The notes beneath the pieces are model-generated. The model made no database searches, had not been told where the DNA came from, and saw nothing but the letters and a program-made list of their open reading frames with translations. From NCBI GenBank assembly GCA_958295905.1, contig OY282382.1:1760001-1824000 (forward strand): a DNA stretch of 64,000 nucleotides. The letters run 5' to 3'. The stretch's first letter is position 1. Every line of letters begins with the position of its first letter. The translations under genes were made by a program, and so were the position numbers. Positions 35,354 to 43,921 of the stretch are shown piece after piece. Source of the DNA: an uncultured Vicinamibacterales bacterium. Lineage in GTDB: Bacteria; Acidobacteriota; Vicinamibacteria; Vicinamibacterales; UBA8438.

Positions 35354-36610
35354 TCAGCTCCGGTCCCCGTTCGCCTTCGCGGCGAGGTTGTTGAGCGTCT
35401 CCTGCGCGCGCAGGGCGAGCGGGGTCAGGCCGAAGTCGGCGGCGGCCGCCTGCCCGGCGCTGCCCAGGGCCTGCGAGAAGAGCGCGCCGACCGCTTCGTG
35501 GGGCGCCTTGACGCCGCGCGCGGCGGTGGTGCGCCATTCTGCGAACAGGTCGTCGAGGGCCGGTTCGGCGTCGTCTCCGCGGGACGGGTCGATGGCCTTC
35601 ACGGGCTGGTTCTCGAGGGTGTTGACGAGCTCGAACACGGCGCAGCCGGGCGACCACTCGGCGAGACGGTCGGCGAGGTCGGGGAGGGGATCGCGGGACA
35701 CGACGCGCGCTTTCAGGATGCAGCCGTCGAGGCCCCCGTCGGCGGCGCGGCGCTCCAGCTCGACCAGCGTGCCCGCGAGCTCGACGAGGGGCCGGCCGGC
35801 CGGCAGCTCGTGCGGGTTCGCCCGGACGTCGTCCGCGATGGTCACCACGACCGCCTGTTTCACCTGCTGCTGCTCGCCGTAGTCGAGCGGAATGAGGGAG
35901 CCGGCGTAGCGGCCCTGCGCGGCGCCGGAGGGCAGGCGTTGGGGGTCGTGGATGTGCCCGAAGGCGCAATAGAGGGCGCGCTGGAGACCCTCGACGTGGG
36001 TGGCGTAGTCCTCGCCGACGGTGATGCGCCGTTCCGACCGGCCCGGCCGCGCACCCTGCACGTGGAGGTGGGCGGCGTAGAGGACGATGCCGCGCGCGCC
36101 CGCCCCGCGGTGCGCCTCGTCAAGGAGGCGCTGGTTCAGGGCCCGGACCCCGTCCGCGTAGTCGCCCTCGAAGCGGGTGGGGTCGCCGGTGGCGTAGTCG
36201 GCGATGGCGCTCGGTGCGATGAACGGCACGCACGCCACCGCGACCGGTTCCTTCGCGATGTCCGGATACGCGACCACGCGCGGCTCGGTGACCAGCCTTA
36301 GCCGGCGCGGCTCGGCCGCGCCGGCCAGATCGTCGATGATGCGCAGCAGCACCGGCGAGTCGTGGTTGCCGGACAGCACCAGTGTCGGCGCGATCGCGGA
36401 CAGGCGCTTCAGCGCCTGCACGCCGAGCTCCAGCGCCTCGTAAGGCGGGCGCGCGGCGTCGAAGAGGTCGCCGGTATGCACGATGAGGTCGGGGCGGGTC
36501 GATTCGGCGAGCTTCAGCAACCCGCGCAGCGCCGCCACGTGGTCGGGGGTGCGATCGTGCCGGCCGAGCTTGGCGCCGAGATGCCAGTCGGAGGTGTGGA
36601 GCAGCTTCAC
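35354..36610 (-). CDS. sbcD: SbcD/Mre11-type nuclease
   Basis: A 418-residue metallophosphoesterase of the SbcD/Mre11 family. Metal-ligand motifs are in order: LLHTSDWHLGAK, LIVHTGDLFDAARPP, LVLSGNHDSP, YAAHLHVQG and AFGHIHDPQ. The C-terminal capping region (FAEWRTTAARGVKAPHEAVG) follows. A GTG start at 36610 overlaps the herA stop by four bases (GTGA). It would process DNA ends with the SbcC ATPase. Confidence 0.93.
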   Translation of the reverse strand: MKLLHTSDWHLGAKLGRHDRTPDHVAALRGLLKLAESTRPDLIVHTGDLFDAARPPYEALELGVQALKRLSAIAPTLVLSGNHDSPVLLRIIDDLAGAAEPRRLRLVTEPRVVAYPDIAKEPVAVACVPFIAPSAIADYATGDPTRFEGDYADGVRALNQRLLDEAHRGAGARGIVLYAAHLHVQGARPGRSERRITVGEDYATHVEGLQRALYCAFGHIHDPQRLPSGAAQGRYAGSLIPLDYGEQQQVKQAVVVTIADDVRANPHELPAGRPLVELAGTLVELERRAADGGLDGCILKARVVSRDPLPDLADRLAEWSPGCAVFELVNTLENQPVKAIDPSRGDDAEPALDDLFAEWRTTAARGVKAPHEAVGALFSQALGSAGQAAAADFGLTPLALRAQETLNNLAAKANGDRS

Positions 36611-38436
36611 AGGTCCACCCTGGGGCCGGCGAGGGCGCCGACGTTGCGGACGATGGCGGCGGCCCGGGTCTCGTCCGCCTTCTCGTCCGCCGCCGCCTCG
36701 TCGGGGTTGGTCGCGAACGGCGGGAACGGGAAGCGGACGGGGATCGGTTCGGGCACGATGGGCTGGGAGACGACCATGGTGCCGGGCATGAAGCGGGTTG
36801 CGCGCTCGCGCAGGGCCGGAGTCAGGAAGCGGTAGGCGTCGGACTCGCTGGCGTCGAGCCGCCCCGCCACCTTGAGCGACGCGTTGCGGGGCAGGGCCTG
36901 GGCTACCGCCGAGGCCGCCTGCTGCGCGCCGATCAGCAGCACGCCGAGCGACCGGCCGCGCTCGGCGATGTCCACCAGGAGGTCGCGGAGCGGCGAGAAG
37001 CCGTGGGCGGGGGCGTACTTGTTCAACTCGTCGAGCACCACGAAGCGCAGCGGGGTCCGGCCCGTGCCCTGCTTTTCGCGCCAGACGCGGTCGAGGAGGG
37101 CGCCGACCACGAACCGCTGCGCGTCGTCGTGCAGGGTCGAGATGTCGACGACGTGGACCTTCGCGTTCTCGGACGAGACGGGCTCGAGGCGGCAGCCGAT
37201 CAGGGGGGCGATGTGGCGGCGCAGTTTCAGCAGCCGCCGCAGGAAGGCTTGCCGCGTGCCCGCCTGCGCGCGGCCGAACCACGCGTTCATCAGGCTCTCG
37301 TCGTCGGTGGCGACGACGCCCTCGAGGAGGTCGATGAGGTCGCCGAAGTCGCGCACGACGTGCCCCGCCCCGGCCGGCGCCGCGTCAGGCTCGCGCTCGG
37401 CCAGCCGGTCGGGATTGAAGCCGGTGTTCGGGGAGACGACGTCGACGATGACCACCGCCCCCGACGGGTCGCCCTCCAGCCGCCGCAGCCGCCGCAGGAG
37501 CTGGATGCGGACCTGCTGCTCGACGAAGCCGACCTGGGTCGAGCGTTCGTCGTCGGTCGTGAAGCAGAACTGCAGGAGCTGCTCGCGGATGAACTGCTCG
37601 GGCGTCCAGCCGTAGGCGTTGACGTCGGCCGTCTTGCGCGTCTGCACGTCGGCCACGGTGGTGAGCGACGTGCCGGACCGGCGCGGCGCGTAGAGCCGGA
37701 CGGAGCGGAACGGCCCCGGATCGTCGACGCCGAGGGCGCGCCACTTCTCGATCTCCTGGGGCCGGCCGGCGAACTCCGCGTTGGGGCGGTCGACGTGCAG
37801 CAGGTCCTCGCCCTTGGTGTTGAAGACCAGGGCCCGCACGTTCTCGCGCCCGGCCCGACCGCCGAGCAGGTCCATGCCCTGCTCCGTCTCGAGGAGCTGG
37901 TAGAGCAGGAACAGGGCGTAGGAGGTCTTGGTGGCGACGCCGGAAATGCCCGAGATGGAGACGTGGCCGCCGGAGCGGCCGTCGACGAAGCGCATGTCCG
38001 CGTAGACCGGGGCGCCGCCGAGGTCGAGGCCCACGGGCAGCTTGCCGCGGATCATCTCGTCCTCGAAGAGGGCGATCGCGCGGTGCCGGCCGGCGGCGCG
38101 GGCGGCAGGGGCGCCGGCGTGCGGCGCGATGAAAAGCTCGGGCACCACCCGCAGGACGCGGACCTCGGCCCGGCGCACGTGCTCCGCGGGCAGCGTCCGG
38201 CCGACCACCCGGCCGGTGTCCGAAGGCAGGTCCGCGCCCTCGAAACGGGACCGCAGCTCGGTCACGATGCCGTAGTGGGTGACCTGCCGGCCGTCGGGCA
38301 GATCGGTGGCGATGGCGACCAGTTCGTCGAGCTGGATGACCACGTCGGGGTCGAGCACGACCTGGAAGGTGCGCGAGTCGCTCTCCACCGACCCGTCGAC
38401 GAGCCCGATGCGTCCGCCGCCGTCGCCGCCGCTCAT
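36607..38436 (-). CDS. HerA-like hexameric ATPase
   Basis: A 609-residue HerA/FtsK-superfamily ATPase. An N-terminal HAS-barrel-like region (VVIQLDELVAIATDLPDGRQ, VTHYGIVTELRSRFEG) is followed by a variant P-loop ISGISGVATKTSYALFLLYQ (163-172), where the usual GSGK is GVATK. Walker B is LRFVVLDELNKYAP, followed by SLGVLLIGAQQAASAV and GRLDASESDAYRFL. HerA works with NurA to unwind and resect DNA ends. The ATG at 38436 (MSGGDGGGRIG) matches ghost start sequences in the upstream repeats; an ATG at 38466 is possible. The stop overlaps the sbcD start. Confidence 0.88.
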   Translation of the reverse strand: MSGGDGGGRIGLVDGSVESDSRTFQVVLDPDVVIQLDELVAIATDLPDGRQVTHYGIVTELRSRFEGADLPSDTGRVVGRTLPAEHVRRAEVRVLRVVPELFIAPHAGAPAARAAGRHRAIALFEDEMIRGKLPVGLDLGGAPVYADMRFVDGRSGGHVSISGISGVATKTSYALFLLYQLLETEQGMDLLGGRAGRENVRALVFNTKGEDLLHVDRPNAEFAGRPQEIEKWRALGVDDPGPFRSVRLYAPRRSGTSLTTVADVQTRKTADVNAYGWTPEQFIREQLLQFCFTTDDERSTQVGFVEQQVRIQLLRRLRRLEGDPSGAVVIVDVVSPNTGFNPDRLAEREPDAAPAGAGHVVRDFGDLIDLLEGVVATDDESLMNAWFGRAQAGTRQAFLRRLLKLRRHIAPLIGCRLEPVSSENAKVHVVDISTLHDDAQRFVVGALLDRVWREKQGTGRTPLRFVVLDELNKYAPAHGFSPLRDLLVDIAERGRSLGVLLIGAQQAASAVAQALPRNASLKVAGRLDASESDAYRFLTPALRERATRFMPGTMVVSQPIVPEPIPVRFPFPPFATNPDEAAADEKADETRAAAIVRNVGALAGPRVDL

Positions 38437-38690
38437 GCCGTCGCCTTCCCCGCCCACGCCGTCCATCCTCCGCGGCTGCGTTCGAGCGATGCGCCCGCCG
38501 TCGTCGCCGGCCGCTCGATACCACCCGCTGGGCTCGCCGGTGGCGGCTGCGTTCGAGCGATGCGCCCGCCGTCGTCGCTCATGCCGTCGCTCTCCCCGCC
38601 CACGCCGTCCGTCCCCGCGGTTGCGTTCGAACACTCGGCCCGCCGCCGCTCATGCCGTCCGTCCCCCGCGGTTGCGTTCGAGCACCGCCT
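38410..38690. repeat. Tandem duplications at the nurA-herA junction
   Basis: Two copies of GCGGCTGCGTTCGAGCGATG plus CGCCCGCCGTCGTCG (38469-38503 and 38545-38579), and further copies of GCTCATGCCGTC with CCCCGCGG and TTGCGTTCGA, fill the junction. Each unit repeats the end of nurA and the start of herA on the minus strand, including ATGAGCG ghost starts near 38580 and 38652. The ancestral arrangement was probably a direct ATGA stop/start overlap. Confidence 0.65.
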
Positions 38691-39654
38691 CTCGAACCGC
38701 GCGCAGGGCGAGGCGCGCGTCGCCCTGCAGGTGGTGCAGGTGCCGCTCCAGGCCCGCGATCGGCGTCAGGTTCACCGGGGCCCGCGCGTCCCGGTGGAGG
38801 GCCGACGCGAAGCCCGGCAGCCAGCCCGCCGCCTGGTCGGCCGCCTCGACGGCCGCGTTCCGGCCGATGCCCGACGGCATCTCGACGCGGGCGATACCCG
38901 CCCACGGGCCCGCCCACGGGCCCGGATCGCCCACCCGCAGGTAGCAGCCGTACAGCGCGTCGTCCATCGCGAAGAGGCCGGACCGCTCGCCGGCCGCCAG
39001 CGCCGGCACGCGGACCCACTGGTCAGGGGCAAGCATCCGCCGGTGGTGCGTCTTCACGTAGCCGATGACGGGCAGGCCGCGGCGGTGCCGGACGCCGTGC
39101 AGGGGGCCGTCGAGCACCGTCAGCCACCCCTCGTTCGACAGCGCCTCGGCGATGCCCGCCTCGGCGTCGCGCATCAGGCGCTGGAGCTGCTGCCGCGCCG
39201 CCTCGACGTCGGCCCCGTCCACCGCGTACGGTTCCCAACGCCAGCCGCCCCGGTGATCGGGCAGGGGGACGGGGTGTCCGCCCGTGAAGATCGCGGCGCG
39301 TCCCACCACCACCCGGTCGAAGCGGGCCGGCGCGTCCTCGGTGACGAGCACCGCCCCCGCCGCCCAGCTTCCCGCCAGCCCCGTGCCGACGTCGCCGTCG
39401 GGGCCGGTGCGGGTCAACCGCGCCTCGGTGCGCAGGGTCCCGTCCACGAACGCGATGCGGCGGGGGCGGCTTTCGTCGGGCGGGCGGTGCGCCGCGAACG
39501 CCCCGCCGTCCTCGATCAGCTCGCACTCGACGGCGTGCGGCGAGTCGTCCGCCGCCTGGAATCCGGCGCCGTAGGCGGCGTCGAAGGCCTCGACGCCGAT
39601 CGTGCCGTTCCCGTCCGCCGGGTCGATGGGGCTCTGCATCCGCCTCGGGGTCAT
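38650..39654 (-). CDS. NurA-like nuclease
   Basis: A 334-residue NurA-type nuclease. The N-terminal metal motif is RIAFVDGTLRTEAR (Asp71), followed by LTVLDGPLHG (Asp182), VIGYVKTHHRRML (Lys201) and the C-terminal VNLTPIAGLERHLHHLQGDA helix typical of the family. NurA digests DNA ends with HerA. The start at 39654 is chosen over an ATG 33 bp upstream because only it has a GAGCAGG sequence before it. It is the first gene of a NurA-HerA-SbcD-SbcC operon. Its last codons are duplicated downstream. Confidence 0.78.
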   Translation of the reverse strand: MTPRRMQSPIDPADGNGTIGVEAFDAAYGAGFQAADDSPHAVECELIEDGGAFAAHRPPDESRPRRIAFVDGTLRTEARLTRTGPDGDVGTGLAGSWAAGAVLVTEDAPARFDRVVVGRAAIFTGGHPVPLPDHRGGWRWEPYAVDGADVEAARQQLQRLMRDAEAGIAEALSNEGWLTVLDGPLHGVRHRRGLPVIGYVKTHHRRMLAPDQWVRVPALAAGERSGLFAMDDALYGCYLRVGDPGPWAGPWAGIARVEMPSGIGRNAAVEAADQAAGWLPGFASALHRDARAPVNLTPIAGLERHLHHLQGDARLALRAVREAVLERNRGGRTA

Positions 39655-39948
39655 GCGCCTGCTCACGGTTTCGACGTCTGCGAGCATACGACGACACCGT
39701 GACAGATCATGACACTGCGTGGGGCGACGTCGCCGTTGATCTTTACAGTTGAGTCAAGTTTTGATCGTGTTTTGTTCGCGGCCATGGGAGCGACCTCAGG
39801 CATCGGCGACTGCGCAGACCCACCGGCCTCGCCGGTCTGAGGCGGAGCCTCGCTGGTTGCTGCGCGTGGTCGCGATCCGCGGCGGTACGCCGCTGGAATG
39901 GCAGACGGGACCGGGAAGCCGGTCACGGAGCCGGCGGCGCGGCCGGCT

Positions 39949-40338
39949 TCAGACGGCTGGCACGACGTCGGTGCGCGGGAAGTCACCTCCCTTGAACAGC
40001 AACGGCTCCCCGGCGTGGCGGGAGAGCGCGTACGCGCAGCAGTCTCCGAGGTTCAAGCCCGCGGGATGACGCCCCTTGCCGTAGCGTTCGTACGCCTCGC
40101 GGGCAAGCCTCAGGTGGTCGGAGGTGAACGGAACTACCTCGAACTCGGCGCGATGGAGCAGCAGGTCGAACTCGCGTGCGCCGTAGGGGCCCTTGCGAGA
40201 CGATACGACCACCGCGGTTTCCAGCGCGTTGACGGTGCTCATCAGCCGGACGCCGGCCGCGGCCAGCGCATCGGAGAAGCTGTCGCGCTCCGGCTCGTCG
40301 AAGAGGATGGCGAGCACCGCGGACGAATCGACGACCAT
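39949..40338 (-). CDS. vapC: VapC-type PIN toxin
   Basis: A 129-residue VapC (MVVDSSAVLAILFDEPERDS). Acidic residues in VVDSSAV, NALETAVVV and NLGDCCAYALS fit the PIN RNase centre. Its ATG overlaps the antitoxin stop by one base (TGATG). It is probably a tRNA- or rRNA-targeting toxin. Confidence 0.92.
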   Translation of the reverse strand: MVVDSSAVLAILFDEPERDSFSDALAAAGVRLMSTVNALETAVVVSSRKGPYGAREFDLLLHRAEFEVVPFTSDHLRLAREAYERYGKGRHPAGLNLGDCCAYALSRHAGEPLLFKGGDFPRTDVVPAV

Positions 40339-40592
40339 CAGCGGAAGCCCCCGCGTTCGTCGTATCCGAGGATCTCGTCCGCCGGTCTCGTGTCGAGGTC
40401 GGGCAGCGCCGCGCAGCGCTCGGAGATCTCGATGATCGCGTCCCGTATCGACGGCGCGACCTTCCGGCCGCGCGTGCGCCGGAGCGCCTCCTCGAGGGCG
40501 GCGATGACCGCACGCGTCACGGTGGTGCCGCGTTCCCTCGCGAGCGCCCTGGCAAGCCGCTCTGCCTCGACGTTCTTGATGCTGAGCGGCAT
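40338..40592 (-). CDS. vapB: VapB antitoxin (Rv0623-like)
   Basis: An 84-residue antitoxin with the family's N-terminus MPLSIKNVEAERLARALARE and a RERGTTVTRAVIAALEEALR helix (ribbon-helix-helix DNA binding). The C-terminal LPDLDTRPADEILGYDERGG segment is the canonical toxin-binding tail of Rv0623-type VapB. It precedes vapC with overlapping stop and start. Confidence 0.93.
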   Translation of the reverse strand: MPLSIKNVEAERLARALARERGTTVTRAVIAALEEALRRTRGRKVAPSIRDAIIEISERCAALPDLDTRPADEILGYDERGGFR

Positions 40593-40722
40593 GAATGCAA
40601 CCTGCTACCAGAACAGGCGAATTCTACCATGGCGTGAGCGGAGCTGCCGCACCGCCCCCGCACCGCCCTCGAAACGTCGAGTCGGGCGGCGGCCGGCCGG
40701 CGGCTCGGCTCCGACCCGCGAT

Positions 40723-41044
40723 GACTCACTTGGGGTACGAGCTTTCTGATTCGGGCCCTGCAACCGGTGACGCCGAAAGAGGCGAAGCTCCGGAAGTGGG
40801 TCGGGCAGCGAAAACCGCTGATCATGAGTTCGGCGCGTGGGCGGAATTCGACCTCGCGACCAGCCCGCGCTGAGGACGTTGACTCACCTGGATACGAGCT
40901 TCTGATTCGGGCCCTGCGCAACCAGGGACGCCGGAAGAGGCGAAGCTCCGGAAGTGGGTCGGGCAGCGAAAACCGCTGATCATGCGCTCGGTCGCGTGGG
41001 CGGAGTGCAACCCCGCGACCGTCCGGGCAGCCCGCGCTGAGGAC
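40723..41044. repeat. Tandem pair of ~158-bp repeats
   Basis: Two units, starting at 40723 and 40881 (GACTCAC, then TACGAGCTT, CTGATTCGGGCCCTG and GAAGCTCCGGAAGTGGGTCG), are largely identical, ending CGCTGAGGAC. They fill the region between vapB and the PQQ dehydrogenase. No gene is credible here; the other ~130 bp of the 519-bp gap show nothing. Confidence 0.8.
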
Positions 41045-41111
41045 ATTGTGCCATGTCGGCGCTCCCGCTGATGGCATAATCGGACGGAATCCCGAACCCA
41101 GAGGAGGCGTC

Positions 41112-42893
41112 ATGCCCGCATCCGGCTACCCGTCGCGCCCGTTCCGCCCGTCGTTCGTCGCGTGCGTCGTCCTCGCCGCCGCCGTCGCGGCGGTCACCGC
41201 GTCCCCGGTCGCCGCGCAGCCGGACCGCATCCGGCCCGTCACCGACGCCGAGCTCGCGAACCCGAGCCCCGACGAGTGGCTGATGTGGCGCCGCACCCTG
41301 AACGGGTGGGGCTACAGCCCCCTCGACCAGATCGACCGCGGCAACGTCGGCGACCTCCGCATGGTGTGGAGCCGGGCCCTGGCCAGCGAGGGGCGCCAGC
41401 AGGGGACGCCGCTGGTGCGCGGCGGGGTGATGTTCATGCCGAACCCGCAGGACGTCATCCAGGCCATCGACGCGGTGACCGGCGACCTGATCTGGGAGTA
41501 CCGCCGCGACCGGCCCGACGATCTGGGCGACTACATGATCGGCAGCCTCATCGACACCAACCGCAACATCGCCATCCACGGCGAGCTGATCATCGACACC
41601 ACCATGGACGACCACATCGTCGCCCTCGACGCCGAGACCGGCGACGTGGTGTGGGACACCGAGATCCTCGACTACACCGTGAACCCCGCCAACCAGACCT
41701 CGGGGCCGATCACGGCGGGCGGGAAGGCGTACTCGGGGCGGAGCTGCGACCCGCGGGGCGGGCCGAACACCTGCGTCATCACCGCCCACGATGCCGCCAC
41801 CGGCGAGGAGCTGTGGCGGCGGCGGCTCATCCCGGGGCCGGGCGAGCCGGGCGACGAGACGTGGGGCGCGGTGCCGTTCGAGGAGCGCGGGCACGTCGGC
41901 TCGTGGATGGCGCCGAGCTACGACCCCGAGCTGAACCTCGTCTACGTCGGCACGTCGGTCACCTCGCCGGCGCCGAAGTTCATGCTCGGCGGCGCCGACC
42001 TGACCCACCTCTACCACAACTCGACGCTCGCCCTCGACGGCGACACCGGCGAGATCGTCTGGCACTACCAGCACATGAACGACCACTGGGACCTCGACCA
42101 CCCGTTCGAGCGTCTGCTCGTCGACACCGCGGTGCGGCCCGACCCCGCCGCGGTGGCCTGGATCAACCCGCGCATCCAGCCCGGCGAGGAGCGGCGGGTG
42201 GTGACCGGCATCCCCGGCAAGACCGGCATCGTCTATACGCTCGACCGCGAGACCGGCGAGTTCCTGTGGGCCACCCCGACCATCACCCAGAACGTCGTCA
42301 GCGGCATCGACGGGGCGACCGGGGCGGTGACCGAGAACGCCGAGCTCATCTTCACCGCCGTCGGCCAGCAGGTGCTCGCCTGCCCCCACGCGAGCGGCGG
42401 CAAGGACTGGGAGGCGGGCGCCTACTCGCCGCGGACCAACACGATGTACATGCCGCTGCGCAACGTCTGCGCCCGGATGATGGCCGAGGACCCGGAGACC
42501 CGGACGAACCGGCTCTACGCCATCGCGTGGCGGCCCCAGTTGGCCCCCGGCTACGACGACGTGGGGAGCGTGCAGGCGATCTCGGCCGAGACCGGGCAGG
42601 TGGTGTGGAACTACCAGCAGCGGGCCGCCACCATGGCCCTGGCCGCCACCGGGGGCGGGCTCGTCTTCGGCGGCGACGTGAACGGGCGCTTCCGGGCCTT
42701 CGACGACCGCACGGGGGACATCCTCTGGGAGATCAACCTCGGCTCGCCGGTCTCCGGCTTCCCAATCACCTTCGCGGTCGACGGCCGGCAGTACGTGGCG
42801 GTCAGCACCGGCACCGGGCGGTTCCTCGACCTGACCCCGGAACTGCGCCCGAGCAGCGGCAACAACCTGTTCGTGTTCGCCCTGCCGGAGTAG
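41112..42893 (+). CDS. PQQ-dependent alcohol dehydrogenase-like protein
   Basis: A 593-residue secreted quinoprotein. A signal peptide (SFVACVVLAAAVAAVTASPV) precedes an eight-bladed PQQ propeller with tryptophan-docking blade ends (VTGDLIWEYRRD, AETGDVVWDTEI, ATGEELWRRRL). The catalytic-region motif is HMNDHWDLDHPFERL, and a disulfide pair may come from SCDPRGGPNTC. There is no cytochrome domain, so a separate electron acceptor is needed. AGAGGAGG precedes the ATG by 5 nt. It is oriented against the minus-strand cytochromes at 43282-45217. Confidence 0.9.
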   Translation: MPASGYPSRPFRPSFVACVVLAAAVAAVTASPVAAQPDRIRPVTDAELANPSPDEWLMWRRTLNGWGYSPLDQIDRGNVGDLRMVWSRALASEGRQQGTPLVRGGVMFMPNPQDVIQAIDAVTGDLIWEYRRDRPDDLGDYMIGSLIDTNRNIAIHGELIIDTTMDDHIVALDAETGDVVWDTEILDYTVNPANQTSGPITAGGKAYSGRSCDPRGGPNTCVITAHDAATGEELWRRRLIPGPGEPGDETWGAVPFEERGHVGSWMAPSYDPELNLVYVGTSVTSPAPKFMLGGADLTHLYHNSTLALDGDTGEIVWHYQHMNDHWDLDHPFERLLVDTAVRPDPAAVAWINPRIQPGEERRVVTGIPGKTGIVYTLDRETGEFLWATPTITQNVVSGIDGATGAVTENAELIFTAVGQQVLACPHASGGKDWEAGAYSPRTNTMYMPLRNVCARMMAEDPETRTNRLYAIAWRPQLAPGYDDVGSVQAISAETGQVVWNYQQRAATMALAATGGGLVFGGDVNGRFRAFDDRTGDILWEINLGSPVSGFPITFAVDGRQYVAVSTGTGRFLDLTPELRPSSGNNLFVFALPE

Positions 42894-43072
42894 GGGCGGC
42901 CGCAGCCGAACCGCCGCGCACCGGCCGGCGCCTGTGGCCCGCATTACCGTCGTGCCGCCGTTCGGCGGGCCGCTGAGCAGCGCACTCGATCGGGACGGCC
43001 ACGCACTGCGGTTGCGCGACCCTGAAGCGGGTCGCGACCCATGGCCGGCGTTCTCAGCGGGCTCGCACCGGA

Positions 43073-43285
43073 TCACTCGCTGCCGGCCACCACGGACCAG
43101 AGGTACAGCAACATGCCGGCGCTCATGAGTCCGGCGCCCGGAACGAGAAACAGGAAGAACGAGACCGGGTGGTTCCAGAACAACGTGGCCAGCTCCACGC
43201 CGAGCCCCGACGCGATCAACACGCCGGACACCTGCAGCCGACCGGCCGGTCCGTCCCGCAGCCCCGGCACGCGTACCCGGCTCAT
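43073..43285 (-). CDS. Small two-helix membrane protein
   Basis: A 70-residue product (MSRVRVPGLRDGPAGRLQVS...) with two predicted membrane helices (VSGVLIASGLGVELATLFW and VSFFLFLVPGAGLMSAGMLL). Its ATG overlaps the stop of the NapC-like cytochrome by four bases, so it belongs to the same operon. It may assist assembly or anchor the cytochrome complex. No family is recognised. Confidence 0.65.
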   Translation of the reverse strand: MSRVRVPGLRDGPAGRLQVSGVLIASGLGVELATLFWNHPVSFFLFLVPGAGLMSAGMLLYLWSVVAGSE

Positions 43286-43899
43286 TGTGGTTCCCCGGGG
43301 TTCCAGCGCGGGAACCGGTCGAGTTGCGCCACTTCATGCGCCAGGTTGTGGCACATGACGCAGGACCTCGTCCCTTCGCGCAGGTCGGCCAAGTAGCGGG
43401 CGTGGGCGGCCTGCTCCTCGTAGGAACGGCCGCCTTGGTGGCAGGTCAGACAGGCGCGGTTCTCGAACGGCTCGTACAGCTCGACGGGATCGGAGACCGT
43501 CCCCCACACGGTGTGCCACACATGCCGGACGCCCCGCACCTTGTCGTCGACGCCGCCGAACATCGTGTAGTTCGTATGGCAGGTGTAGCAGGCGCGGTCT
43601 ACCGGAACCCGCCGGTTCTGATAGTGCGCCGCCGGCAGGAACCGCGGATCGTCGATGCGCAGGCTCTCCCGGTAGGGCTCCATCAGATGGCAGGAAAGGC
43701 AGAACGTCGTGGTCTGGGCCTGCTCGTAGTGTCGGACCGCGCCCCCCAGCATCACGAGCCCCGGCATCGCGAAGAGGGCCGCGAACGCGGCGATCCTGCC
43801 CCCGGGCGTGGCCGCCGCCTCGGGGCGACGGACCACGACCCCGATGAGCGCAAGGGCCGCGACGGCCAAGACCCCCAGGCTGAAGTCGGCGCCCGTCAT
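43282..43899 (-). CDS. NapC/NirT-like tetraheme cytochrome c
   Basis: A 205-residue membrane-anchored tetraheme cytochrome. Two hydrophobic N-terminal helices (FSLGVLAVAALALIGVVV and IAAFAALFAMPGLVMLGGAV) precede four haem motifs: CLSCH, CYTCH, CLTCH and CVMCH. This fits NapC/NirT-type quinol dehydrogenases, which pass electrons from the quinone pool to periplasmic cytochromes. It lies 22 bp after the octaheme gene, on the same strand. Confidence 0.9.
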   Translation of the reverse strand: MTGADFSLGVLAVAALALIGVVVRRPEAAATPGGRIAAFAALFAMPGLVMLGGAVRHYEQAQTTTFCLSCHLMEPYRESLRIDDPRFLPAAHYQNRRVPVDRACYTCHTNYTMFGGVDDKVRGVRHVWHTVWGTVSDPVELYEPFENRACLTCHQGGRSYEEQAAHARYLADLREGTRSCVMCHNLAHEVAQLDRFPRWNPGEPQ

Positions 43900-43921
43900 C
43901 GGCGACGCTCCGTGCCGCCGG

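Noticed and set aside
39663-39800. Protein-like minus-strand stretch MAANKTRSKLDSTVKINGD upstream of NurA
   Set aside because: No recognised family, no ribosome binding site, and it overlaps the likely nurA promoter region.
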